Below, in pieces: positions 54,463 through 64,000 of a stretch of DNA of 64,000 nucleotides (the first letter of the stretch is position 1; the number at the start of each line of letters is the position of its first letter). This DNA comes from Victivallales bacterium (GTDB lineage Bacteria; Verrucomicrobiota; Lentisphaeria; Oligosphaerales; Oligosphaeraceae). The stretch spans positions 62,001 through 126,000 of the forward strand of contig JAFPYX010000061.1 in assembly GCA_017417585.1 (NCBI GenBank), read 5' to 3'. The notes under the pieces are model-generated. The model saw only the letters and a program-made list of their open reading frames with translations, was not told where the DNA came from and did not search any database. Position numbers and translations under genes: made by a program.

Positions 54463-54960
54463 ATGAAAAAGATCCTGTTTTCCCTGATGGTCCTGGCAGC
54501 ATTCTGGACACTTGTCCTGCCGGCCCAGGAGACAAAAAAGTACCCTCGCAGTTCCTATCAGGCGTGCTATCGTCTTTTCGAGGCGATGAAGATGGAGGAA
54601 CAATTCAAGGATGCGCAGGAGCAAATTGAGCTGAGACTGGTGGAGGAGTACGGCGAGGCCGAGCAGGAAGTTGTGGAAGACTTTGTTCACAGATACGTGA
54701 GCTATGAGGCCCTGAAGGAGAAAATGGCGGAGAACTACCTGAGTTATTTTACCATTGAGGATTTGAAGAAGATGGAGACGTTTTACCGTTCTCCCACCGG
54801 AAAGAAATGGCTCCGTCGCCAGGGGGAAGTCGAGTCAGTGTCCCAACTCGTCTTCAGTACTTTCTTGGAACGTCAGGATGAGTTGAATCAGATGATACAG
54901 GAAACCCAAAAAAACCAGGCGACTGGTGGTGGTCACCAACGCCGAGTTCCCGCCATTTGA
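54463..54960 (+). CDS. DUF2059 protein whose 3' end runs into a solute-binding gene
   Basis: 165 residues with signal peptide MKKILFSLMVLAAFWTLVLPA. The DUF2059 core is clear: the helical YQACYRLFEAMKMEEQF and the signature FTIEDLKKMETFYRSPTGKKW. After residue ~149 the sequence (NQATGGGHQRRVPAI) is not family-like and overlaps, in another frame, the next gene's start. A run of seven A at 54908-54914 lies exactly at the crossover; removing one A would make a single 369-residue protein joining DUF2059 to the solute-binding domain. The C-terminus is therefore suspect. Confidence 0.7.
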   Translation: MKKILFSLMVLAAFWTLVLPAQETKKYPRSSYQACYRLFEAMKMEEQFKDAQEQIELRLVEEYGEAEQEVVEDFVHRYVSYEALKEKMAENYLSYFTIEDLKKMETFYRSPTGKKWLRRQGEVESVSQLVFSTFLERQDELNQMIQETQKNQATGGGHQRRVPAI

Positions 54961-55573
54961 GTTCAAGGCGGTGGATGGCTCGTTCCAGGGCATCGACATC
55001 GAGATCATGCAGCACATCTGCAAGGCGAATGGACAAGAACTCGTGATTGAGGACATCTCTTTCGATTCCATCATCCCCGCCATCAATTCCGGCAAGGCCG
55101 ACTGCGGCATCGCCGGCATGGCCATCACCGAGGACCGGAAGCAAAACGTGGACTTTACCATCCCGTATTATGATGCATCCCTAGTGATTGTCGTGACCAC
55201 GGGCAGTGCCATCCAGGGCGCGGGCGACCTCAAGGGCAAGCGCATTGGCGTGCAACTCGGCACCACTGGCGATGTTTTTGTCTCTGAAATCAAAGGCGTT
55301 GAGATGAACCGCTTCAACAAGGGCGCCGAAGCCATCCTCGCGCTGACCCGGAACAAGGTGGATGCCGTGGTCATCGACAACAACCCAGCACAGGCCTTTG
55401 TCGCGAAAAACGCCGACAAGCTCGTCGTCCTGGAAGAGCCGCTTACTCAGGAATCCTACGCTATTGCGGTAAAGAAGGGCAACCGGGAACTCTTGAGGCA
55501 ACTCAACGAACAACTGCAACGCATGAAGAAAGACGGAACACTGGCCGCTATCCTGGAAAAATACGAGCCGTGA
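54926..55573 (+). CDS. Solute-binding protein (SBP_bac_3) lacking its signal peptide
   Basis: 215 residues from GTG 54926. The family core is complete: VVTNAEFPPFEF, GIDIEIMQHICKANG, IPAINSGKADCGIAGMAIT, DFTIPYYDASLVIVV, GKRIGVQLGTTGD and ALTRNKVDAVVIDN, ending LAAILEKYEP. Such proteins bind amino acids in the periplasm for ABC import. But the gene begins right where mature protein normally starts, with no signal peptide and only a weak ribosome-binding site, and it overlaps the DUF2059 gene by 35 bp. Either it is truncated, or frameshifting at the A-run gives it the DUF2059 signal peptide. No transporter genes follow. Confidence 0.75.
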   Translation: MVVTNAEFPPFEFKAVDGSFQGIDIEIMQHICKANGQELVIEDISFDSIIPAINSGKADCGIAGMAITEDRKQNVDFTIPYYDASLVIVVTTGSAIQGAGDLKGKRIGVQLGTTGDVFVSEIKGVEMNRFNKGAEAILALTRNKVDAVVIDNNPAQAFVAKNADKLVVLEEPLTQESYAIAVKKGNRELLRQLNEQLQRMKKDGTLAAILEKYEP

Positions 55574-55768
55574 GTCAACACGATTTTTTCAAGCGTTTTC
55601 TAAGAGAGATTGCGGCAAAGACAGATAGAAACAACCCAAATCTTTGTGTGTTAACTGGAAATAATAGGAAAGAAGAATATAGTATGCGACTGTGCCGCTT
55701 TCTCAATCCGGAGAAACACGGTAGTGTTTTCTTTTTTCGTCCACTTTTAAACAATCGAGATTCTCACC

Positions 55769-55966
55769 ATGAAAAAACTTTCTCTCGCTCTGTTGATTGC
55801 CCTCTGCGCTGGCATGTTCACCTTCACCAGCTGTGATTCTGCTGAAGATGATTTCGATAAGGCAATGAAGGAAGCTGAAGCGGATTTTCAGAAAGCCGTT
55901 GATGAGGCCGAGGCGGAAGGCCAGAAAGCCATTGATAATGCTGTAGAATCATTGCCCAAGGACTAA
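55769..55966 (+). CDS. Small lipoprotein, acidic helical
   Basis: 65 residues. Lipoprotein signal MKKLSLALLIALCAGMFTFTSC with lipobox Cys22, then a highly charged helical stretch with Glu, Asp, Ala and Lys repeats (AEADFQKAVDEAEAEGQKA). It recalls Lpp-like or stress-induced small lipoproteins by form only. A strong terminator follows at 56012, and the AT-rich 195 bp upstream (55574-55768), which hold no gene, probably contain its promoter. Function unknown. Confidence 0.75.
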   Translation: MKKLSLALLIALCAGMFTFTSCDSAEDDFDKAMKEAEADFQKAVDEAEAEGQKAIDNAVESLPKD

Positions 55967-56011
55967 TTGTTTTCAATGCCTTGCGAATAAAAAAGCCCTT
56001 AGGTTTTTTGG

Positions 56012-56044
56012 AAAGCCGCCGCTCTTAGCGGCGGCTTTTTCTTT
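56012..56044 (+). terminator. Rho-independent terminator after the small lipoprotein
   Basis: AAAGCCGCCGCT (56012-56023), loop CTT, AGCGGCGGCTTT (56027-56038) continuing in a T-rich run. It lies 46 bp after the lipoprotein stop and 43 bp before the end of the convergent LarA-family gene. Confidence 0.92.
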
Positions 56045-56086
56045 CACAGGTGAAGCCTGAAAAGAGGAGTGCAATCCAGAGAGATA

Positions 56087-57367
56087 TTATTCCTCGAATT
56101 TCTCCCGGTTGATCCAAAGCCCCAAGGCCGGGTTGGGAATATAGTAGATTTCTTCGCCATTCACAGTGTTATAGCCATATTGAAGTTTAGCGGGGTTGTA
56201 TTTTCGTGACAGTTCCTCGTAACTGGCGGACTGGAAGCCCACATCGGCGATTTCCTTCTGGGTGATAGCCTTGACCGCGTATGTAATGGTGAAACGCCCG
56301 TCCGAAGAGCCGTGGATGAGGTGGGCGGCCGCGCCCATGTTGTCGCGCAGGTCCTGATTTTCTGGCTTCTGGAACTGCTCCAGCGTGTTGAGGCGTCCCC
56401 TGTAGCCGTATTTGCGGATCAGCTGGTCAACCTTGAGGTCTTCGCCAAAACGCTCGACACCCGGTGCCAGGATGAGAAGCTCTCCGCCGTCGGCCATTGC
56501 CATGCGGGTACGGTAAACCGCCTTGTTTCCCAGCCAGGTGCTCTTGAACTCGGCAGGGTCGAGATAGACTACGCACTTCTTAAGGCCATGTTCCACGAAG
56601 TCGATGTTCTTCTTCTGTGCAAGCTTGACGGCCTCGGTCAGGCATTCGCGTCCTTCGCCGATAAAGAGCCCATGGGTGTGGATGTCCCTTCCAGTGGCGG
56701 TGGTCACCGTCAGAACAAAGACGATCGGTCGGCGGGCTAGGAAATGTTCCATGCCATAGTCGAACAACTTGCGGACGGGGGTGTTGTCACGTCCCATCAT
56801 GCGTTCCATGCCATAGACGGCGCCGACCATATGGGATTTGTTGATCATGTCGCTTCCGCCCACGCCGACAAAGAGGTTCTTCGCGTGATTCGACATCCCG
56901 ATGACCTCGTGGGGGACCACCTGCCCGGGGGAAACAATCAGGTCATAGCTTTCGTCCATCACCCGGCGGTTGACCTCCACGTTTACGGGGTCCTTCCATA
57001 ATCCCTCCGTGATCTGTGAGAGATACTCGGAAGGCACTTCGCCCAGCTTGACAACATCGTTGCGCCAGTCGTGCGCCAGCATCTTGTCGTATGGGATGTC
57101 ACCGAACATGTCATCCCATTGTTCCCGGGTGACAGGGACATGAGTGCCTAGCGCAGGCATCACATCGACCTGCGCGCCTTGCCCGACGAGGCGGTGGTAG
57201 AGGTGGTTGGTGATGAAGCCCGCATTGGAATGGTAGCGCGTGTAGTCCGGGGGGAGCAGCAAGACCTTGCGAAGGGTGCGTCCCGCGAGCATCTCGTCCA
57301 GGGAAGTCTGGATTTCCTGCGGCGAGAGCCCGTCGGCGCTTTTCGCGATACGGTAGATGTCTTTCAT
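56087..57367 (-). CDS. LarA-family (DUF2088) racemase/epimerase
   Basis: 426 residues. LarA enzymes use a nickel-pincer cofactor to racemise lactate or epimerise other 2-hydroxy acids. Visible landmarks: PPDYTRYHS (~39-47), His76 in PALGTHVPVT, His153 in VVPHEVIGMSNH, then HAKNLFVGVGG with Lys163, the cofactor-attachment-type lysine by position. The sequence resembles the D-mannonate or other sugar-acid epimerase subgroups more than lactate racemase itself, which is inference. No larB, larC or larE cofactor genes are in the window. It is a single gene between a terminator and the MacB-type permease on the same strand. Confidence 0.75.
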   Translation of the reverse strand: MKDIYRIAKSADGLSPQEIQTSLDEMLAGRTLRKVLLLPPDYTRYHSNAGFITNHLYHRLVGQGAQVDVMPALGTHVPVTREQWDDMFGDIPYDKMLAHDWRNDVVKLGEVPSEYLSQITEGLWKDPVNVEVNRRVMDESYDLIVSPGQVVPHEVIGMSNHAKNLFVGVGGSDMINKSHMVGAVYGMERMMGRDNTPVRKLFDYGMEHFLARRPIVFVLTVTTATGRDIHTHGLFIGEGRECLTEAVKLAQKKNIDFVEHGLKKCVVYLDPAEFKSTWLGNKAVYRTRMAMADGGELLILAPGVERFGEDLKVDQLIRKYGYRGRLNTLEQFQKPENQDLRDNMGAAAHLIHGSSDGRFTITYAVKAITQKEIADVGFQSASYEELSRKYNPAKLQYGYNTVNGEEIYYIPNPALGLWINREKFEE

Positions 57368-57454
57368 ATTAGGAACACTTTAGGAAGACTCTAGGCCAGG
57401 TGATTCTTGGCAAAGAATTACCTATAACAATTTCAAATTAACGGAGAAAAGATG

Positions 57455-58750
57455 TTATTCATGACGCAGCGCGTCAATAGGGGACAGGGCCGCCGCCCGG
57501 ATGGCGGGGTAGATGCCGAAGACAATGCCAATCAGCAGGGAGATGGAGAAAGCCAGAATGATGGCCTCTGCCTGGACGATGGTAATCAATCCGGCGAAAT
57601 GCGTGACGACTTTGGGGACGCCTATCCCCATGGCTATGCCAATCAAGCCTCCGACAAACGACAGCAGCAGCGCCTCGGTCAGAAACTGCACGACGATGTC
57701 CGTCCGGCGTGCGCCCCGCGCGCGCCGGATTCCGATTTCGCGGGTCCGCTCGGTTACGCTGGCGAGCATGATGTTCATGATGCCGATGCCACCGACCAGC
57801 AGGCTGATGGCGGCGATGCTTCCCAATACGATGTTGAAGATGCGTTTGGTTTGCTCGGCCTGCTTGAGCAATTCCAGCGGGACGGTGATTTCAAAGTCCG
57901 GTTTCTTGTGGGCTTGTCGGATGGTCTCTCGGATGGAGTTGGCCAAAGTGAGCACTTCGGCTTCGCCGGGGGCGGTGACGGTGAGCTGATGCAATTCCAC
58001 CAATTCCAGGCGGGTGGAGCCGGACTCCCGGATGCGGATTACATTTCCGAAGGTGTGACGGGCGGTCGTCAACGGGATGTAGATGTCGTAGATTTCACGG
58101 TTGGCGGCCTGTTCCGCCGTGGATGACGACTTGGCAGACTTGGAGGAAGCGGCGGGACGTCGGGTGGAATTCTCGACAATGCCGACGATCGAGAAGGCGA
58201 ATTTATCGATATAGACTTGTTTCCCAATGGGATGCTCCAGGGGAAAGAGCCGATTTGCGCCTGCGCGGGTGATGACGGCCACGCGTTCTTCGCGAGCCAT
58301 GTCGTGTTCATCGAAGAACCGCCCGTCGATGATTTTGAAATTGGTGGAGTCGGCAGCCCAGCCGACCGTGCAGATGGCACGGCCAGGCACGGTGACGCCA
58401 TTGTGTCGAAGATTCATCTGAAGTTCCCGCGCGGGGACCTGGATGCTGACCTGCGGATAGAGTTCATGGATGCGGCGGGCGTCTTCGTAGGTCAAGCCAT
58501 ACGTGACCATGCGCGAGACCTCGCCGCCTGCGTCGGTGGGCTTTACCGAGCGGATGATGATATTTGAACTCCCGAGACTGCGAATCTGCTCGCGGGCCTC
58601 ATGGGAGGCACCCTCGCCAATCGCCAGCATCGCAATGACGCTGCCGACGCCGAAGATGATGCCCAATGCCGTTAGCAGGCTGCGCAGCTTATGCTCGACT
58701 AGGCTGCTGAACCCCAGCTTGATGATACGCTTGAGTTTGAAGAAGAGCAT
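57455..58750 (-). CDS. MacB/FtsX-family ABC transporter permease
   Basis: 431 residues. N-terminal helix in SLLTALGIIFGVGSVIAMLAIGEGA, a large periplasmic MacB_PCD domain (~45-300), and a C-terminal FtsX module with three helices (FNIVLGSIAAISLLVGGIGIMNIML, EALLLSFVGGLIGIAMGI, IILAFSISLLIGIVFGIYPA) ending LSPIDALRHE. Such permeases work with a separate ATPase and an adaptor to export peptides or lipoproteins. Neither partner is adjacent: the flanks are tRNA-Pro and the LarA gene. The loop around residues 200-215 is Ser/Ala/Lys-rich and low-complexity. Confidence 0.85.
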   Translation of the reverse strand: MLFFKLKRIIKLGFSSLVEHKLRSLLTALGIIFGVGSVIAMLAIGEGASHEAREQIRSLGSSNIIIRSVKPTDAGGEVSRMVTYGLTYEDARRIHELYPQVSIQVPARELQMNLRHNGVTVPGRAICTVGWAADSTNFKIIDGRFFDEHDMAREERVAVITRAGANRLFPLEHPIGKQVYIDKFAFSIVGIVENSTRRPAASSKSAKSSSTAEQAANREIYDIYIPLTTARHTFGNVIRIRESGSTRLELVELHQLTVTAPGEAEVLTLANSIRETIRQAHKKPDFEITVPLELLKQAEQTKRIFNIVLGSIAAISLLVGGIGIMNIMLASVTERTREIGIRRARGARRTDIVVQFLTEALLLSFVGGLIGIAMGIGVPKVVTHFAGLITIVQAEAIILAFSISLLIGIVFGIYPAIRAAALSPIDALRHE

Positions 58751-58785
58751 TCAGGGGATGATGGTCGGATGAAATGGCCGGAATG

Positions 58786-58820
58786 CAAAAAATCCCACGC
58801 GGGAAACTCCCGCGTGGGAT
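58786..58820 (-). terminator. Rho-independent terminator of the tRNA-Pro transcript
   Basis: Reading the minus strand, ATCCCACGCGGG (58820-58809) pairs with CCCGCGTGGGAT (58802-58791) with a 6-nt loop, then a run of six U (58791-58786). It follows the tRNA by 7 bp. A 12-bp perfect stem makes it very strong. Confidence 0.93.
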
Positions 58821-58823
58821 AAA

Positions 58824-58903
<80 letters not shown>

Positions 58904-59009
58904 GAGGCTTTAATGGACGAAAGTGCGCTTAATTTAGCGCGTCAAGCGCAAACTTCAAGGCAGCCGGAGAAAACTTCCTTGCCAAATCTCCAGCTGTTTT
59001 CGGGAAAGT

Positions 59010-61769
<2,760 letters not shown>

Positions 61770-61809
61770 GGGTGAATCAACGATGGAATGACAATTGCTG
61801 TGATGGAAA

Positions 61810-62190
61810 TTATTTTTTGGCGTCCGAAGGCTGCTCCTCGGACTTTTCTTCCGGGATGACTTCGGCAATCGCGGCGCGGACGTAGTCAACCTCGACGCTG
61901 GAATTGAATGCTACGCGGACCGTCTTCTCGGTCACCTTGACGATGGTACCGAGTGCGCCGGAGTTGGTCATGACGCGGTCGCCGACCTTCAACTGGCTGA
62001 GCATCTCCTGGATCTGCTTTTGCTTTTTCTGCTGCGGGCGAATCATCATGAAATACATGATGCCAATGATGGGCAGGAAGATCCACAGGCTGCTAAGACC
62101 GCCGCCGGCGGGCGCATTCTGCGTGGTGCCCGGGGCGGCGTTGGCGGCTGCGTCGGCAAAGGCGAGAAAAGAATGGATGAGGGTGTTCAC
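61810..62190 (-). CDS. yajC: Preprotein translocase subunit YajC
   Basis: 126 residues from GTG 62190, chosen because GGAG lies 7 nt upstream; the open frame begins at a TTG eight codons earlier. One membrane helix (SLWIFLPIIGIMYFMMI) followed by the family motif RPQQKKQKQIQEML and GDRVMTNSGALGTIVKV. The ~30 residues before the helix are Ala-rich and uncharacteristic. YajC binds SecDF; the order yajC-secDF is the classical one. The promoter at 62263-62290 probably drives both. Confidence 0.95.
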   Translation of the reverse strand: MNTLIHSFLAFADAAANAAPGTTQNAPAGGGLSSLWIFLPIIGIMYFMMIRPQQKKQKQIQEMLSQLKVGDRVMTNSGALGTIVKVTEKTVRVAFNSSVEVDYVRAAIAEVIPEEKSEEQPSDAKK

Positions 62191-62262
62191 AAGACTACTC
62201 CATAAGGCGAACAAAGATTAACAGGCCCATGAAGAAGCCTGTCACTTAAGCGGAAACAAATA

Positions 62263-62290
62263 AATTTAGCCTGTTTTTGCGCATTTTCAA
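62263..62290 (-). promoter_or_regulatory. Candidate sigma70-type promoter of yajC-secDF
   Basis: On the minus strand TTGAAA (62290-62285) and TAAATT (62268-62263) are 16 bp apart, 73 bp before the proposed yajC start. Judged by eye only. Confidence 0.4.
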
Positions 62291-62402
62291 GCAGATAGAA
62301 GGATTTCCTTCAGGGCAACCGCAAATATTTTAGCGTAAAGGGACAAATTCCCGGCCTGTTGCAATCGCCCTGCCAGTCCTGCCCGGCGAATTGCGCGGGC
62401 GG

Positions 62403-63386
62403 TCATGGCTGCCACTGTCCGCGCTCATAGAGCGTATTGAATGCCACGGAGGCACCGGCCAGTTCGCCGATGCGCAGGCCAAGGCCGGAAAGCGCGATGG
62501 TGCAGTGGTCGGAGAATTCGCTCCAGGTGAAGCGCGGGAGATAGTTCATCAACGGCTTGAACATCAGGTCGCCGGCATAGTATGCGGTGGTCCCCAGCGT
62601 GATCAGCTCAGGGTTGAAGGCCGCCAGCGCCACGCCAATGCCCTGCGCCAGGCGGAAGGCGACCTCGTCCATCATTTCCAGCGCCAGCGGGATTTTTGCC
62701 TTGCAGCCGGCGATGAGCGCGGGAAAGCCGAGCTTTTCCAGGTCTCCGGCGACTTCGGGAAGGCGCATGATGGTATGGTCGGGGCGGAAGCGCAGGATGT
62801 CCTGCATGCGCATTTTCAGGGAACGGCCGCCGCAGTAGGCCTCGACACATCCTCTCAGGCCGCAGCCGCAGATGGGTCCTTCGGGGTTCAGTACCACGTG
62901 CCCCAGCTCACCGGCATTTCCAGTGGTTCCGGTAATGAGATGCCCGCCAGAGACAATCCCGCTGCCCACGCCGGTGCTCATGGTCAAGTAGATTACGTCC
63001 TTCTTGCCTTTGCCGGAACCGAAGAACCACTCCGCCAGAACCCCGGCGTTCGCGTCATTCTCCAGCGCGACCGGCATCCCGAGTTCCTTTTCGAGGTCGG
63101 CGCGAATCGGAACCTTGTCCCAGTGCATGTTCGGCGAGCGAAGCAACAGGCCGTTCTTCAAGTCCAGCGGGCCTGGGGCGCAGATGCCGCAGGCAGAAAC
63201 ATCTCGTTGGGACAAGCCGCTGTCGGACAACAGCTTCCGAACCAATTCAGCGACTTTCGGAAAGACCTCGGTGTATTCACCCTGCATCGGAATGCGACCG
63301 CTTGCCAGAACTTCGCCTTTTTCGTTGGCTACGCAAATGGCGACTTTGGTGCCACCGATGTCAATGCCTAGAACGTGGATGCTCAT
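62403..63386 (-). CDS. ROK-family sugar kinase (glucokinase-like)
   Basis: 327 residues. ATP-binding GIDIGGTKVAICVANEKGE at the N-terminus, STGVGSGIVSGG, catalytic ALENDANAGVLAEWFFG with Asp, and the zinc-binding CGCGLRGCVEAYCGGR (CxCGxxGCxE) are all present, so it is an active-type kinase rather than a regulator; no helix-turn-helix precedes it. It phosphorylates glucose or a related hexose in the cytoplasm. It is leftward, with a 64-bp gap after the small repeat gene on the same strand, which may be co-transcribed. Confidence 0.92.
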   Translation of the reverse strand: MSIHVLGIDIGGTKVAICVANEKGEVLASGRIPMQGEYTEVFPKVAELVRKLLSDSGLSQRDVSACGICAPGPLDLKNGLLLRSPNMHWDKVPIRADLEKELGMPVALENDANAGVLAEWFFGSGKGKKDVIYLTMSTGVGSGIVSGGHLITGTTGNAGELGHVVLNPEGPICGCGLRGCVEAYCGGRSLKMRMQDILRFRPDHTIMRLPEVAGDLEKLGFPALIAGCKAKIPLALEMMDEVAFRLAQGIGVALAAFNPELITLGTTAYYAGDLMFKPLMNYLPRFTWSEFSDHCTIALSGLGLRIGELAGASVAFNTLYERGQWQP

Positions 63387-63450
63387 ATTATTAAAGCTCA
63401 GTTAAAGATTAGAGGGTAAGAAGTTTGATGCCGACACCAGGAGCCTTTCA

Positions 63451-63741
63451 TCAGTGAGTGCCGCCAAACATCGGCCCGGAAGGGCCATCCTGGAACATGG
63501 GCCCGGAAGGCCCGTCCTGCAGCATGGGTCCGGAGGGCCCGTCCTGCAGCATGGGTCCGGAGGGCCCGTCCTGAACAATTGCCTTTCGCCTCGCCTTGTC
63601 ATACGGGGAGACAATGCCCTTGTGGCGCGGTGGCTTGGCTAAGCTAGCCCTTTGCTTGCTTGCGCCGGGTTTCAGGGAGACGATGGAGCGCTGTGGCTCG
63701 CCCAGTTCAAAAAGCGCTAGGTCGCGTGGAACATTCAACAT
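63451..63741 (-). CDS. Small protein with C-terminal DGPSGPM tandem repeats
   Basis: 96 residues from ATG 63741, with an AAAGG site 8 nt upstream. The N-terminal half is Lys/Arg-rich (SKQRASLAKPPRHKG). The C-terminal half is four 9-residue copies: QDGPSGPML twice, then QDGPSGPMF twice, ending GGTH. No signal peptide and no recognised family. It starts 12 bp after the stop of the glycosyltransferase fragment and is probably in its operon. A longer frame up to 63963 is possible but is shadow of the glycosyltransferase. Whether it is a true protein or a repeat-generated frame is uncertain. Confidence 0.5.
   Translation of the reverse strand: MLNVPRDLALFELGEPQRSIVSLKPGASKQRASLAKPPRHKGIVSPYDKARRKAIVQDGPSGPMLQDGPSGPMLQDGPSGPMFQDGPSGPMFGGTH
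63466..63573 (-). repeat. Four tandem 27-bp repeats
   Basis: Four adjacent 27-bp units run 63547-63573, 63520-63546, 63493-63519 and 63466-63492, each coding QDGPSGPM plus Leu or Phe. Units one and two are near-identical; units three and four carry third-base changes. Multiples of three keep the frame, so copy-number change would only lengthen or shorten the protein. Confidence 0.9.
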
Positions 63742-63752
63742 GAAAAAAACCT

Positions 63753-64000
63753 TTAGTTGTCGGCCAAATTTGGGAATCGAAGTGCGCCCGGCGCATAATA
63801 TCCACCTTCGTGGTGAATTTGCCAGACATGCGAGAGGTAATCGCGGTATAGCGGTGCCACGGCGGCAATGCTGAAGCGGCGTTGCGCGTCCGCACGCAAC
63901 GCCGTGCGGTCCAGATGGCCGCAAGCCTTGATGGCTTGGACAAATTCGGCCTGCGTCCGGCACCGGAAGCCGTTGAAGCCGTTCTGGAGGATTTCCGGGA
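63753..64000 (-). CDS. C-terminal end of a glycosyltransferase (GT4-like), partial
   Basis: 82 codons enter from beyond the window and stop at TAA (63755-63753). The visible part starts PEILQNGFNGFRCRTQAEF, which is the donor-binding end of GT4 transferases (ng.nGf.v), followed by the usual last helix LRADAQRRFSIAAVAPLY and a 20-residue tail. The frame has no start codon inside the window. With the rhamnose operon and GT4-WaaP gene it adds to the envelope-glycan content. It lies 12 bp upstream of the repeat-protein gene. Confidence 0.7.
   Translation of the reverse strand, partial: PEILQNGFNGFRCRTQAEFVQAIKACGHLDRTALRADAQRRFSIAAVAPLYRDYLSHVWQIHHEGGYYAPGALRFPNLADN

Overview
The window reads as a Gram-negative bacterial chromosome, most likely from the PVC superphylum and probably Lentisphaerota (Victivallis-like gut or environmental lineage). 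This is inferred from gene content, not from any search: a pseudopilin with the H-X9-DG C-terminal motif typical of Planctomycetes, Verrucomicrobia and Lentisphaerae; three large secreted clan GH-A-like glycosidase paralogues; a WaaP-type sugar kinase and other outer-membrane envelope genes; a 35-residue basic protein; and an HPr domain inside a long unrelated protein. Coding regions are GC-rich and intergenic regions more AT-rich. No phage, insertion sequence or CRISPR array was seen.

Layout. 1-10.5 kb: a giant extracellular repeat protein split by an in-frame amber codon, then a leftward group: GT4-WaaP fusion, GH-A-like enzyme, DUF1573 protein. 10.5-17 kb: a 35-residue basic protein, pyruvate phosphate dikinase with a strong terminator, and a SNF2 helicase. 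17-23 kb, leftward: Bax inhibitor-1 protein, a caspase-fold candidate translationally coupled to an HPr-domain protein, a YigZ/IMPACT protein coupled to a membrane protein, and formate-tetrahydrofolate ligase. 23-29 kb: a rightward carbohydrate operon (GH-A-like enzyme, GH99/WbsX-like enzyme, sugar isomerase-like TIM barrel, GpsA-like dehydrogenase) behind a 12-bp palindrome. 29-31 kb: pseudopilin and EamA exporter. 31-40 kb: a tripartite RND efflux operon ending in a PII-like protein, then a mini ACP/KS/chain-length-factor cluster and an XRE regulator.

40-45.8 kb: TRL-like lipoprotein and Ddl leftward, ClC channel, secreted EF-hand protein, a 165-nt inverted-repeat element, and an SGNH hydrolase. 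45.8-50.7 kb: mnmE and a complete dTDP-rhamnose operon (rfbB-A-C-D). 50.8-56 kb: the largest GH-A paralogue, then a DUF2059 protein whose 3' end overlaps a solute-binding protein lacking its signal peptide (one A removed from a seven-A run would fuse them), and a small lipoprotein with a strong terminator. 56-64 kb, leftward: LarA-family protein, MacB-type permease, tRNA-Pro(CGG), SecDF fusion and YajC, a ROK kinase, a small tandem-repeat protein and the 3' end of a glycosyltransferase running off the window.

Functionally the window combines polysaccharide degradation and sugar handling, envelope polysaccharide synthesis (dTDP-rhamnose, GT4/WaaP, glycosyltransferase), export (SecDF-YajC, RND pump) and central metabolism. 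The less ordinary points are the HPr/caspase-like/Bax-inhibitor neighbourhood, the GT4-WaaP fusion, the KS/CLF/ACP mini-cluster beside an RND pump, the poly-A frameshift junction and the 165-nt structured or MITE-like element.
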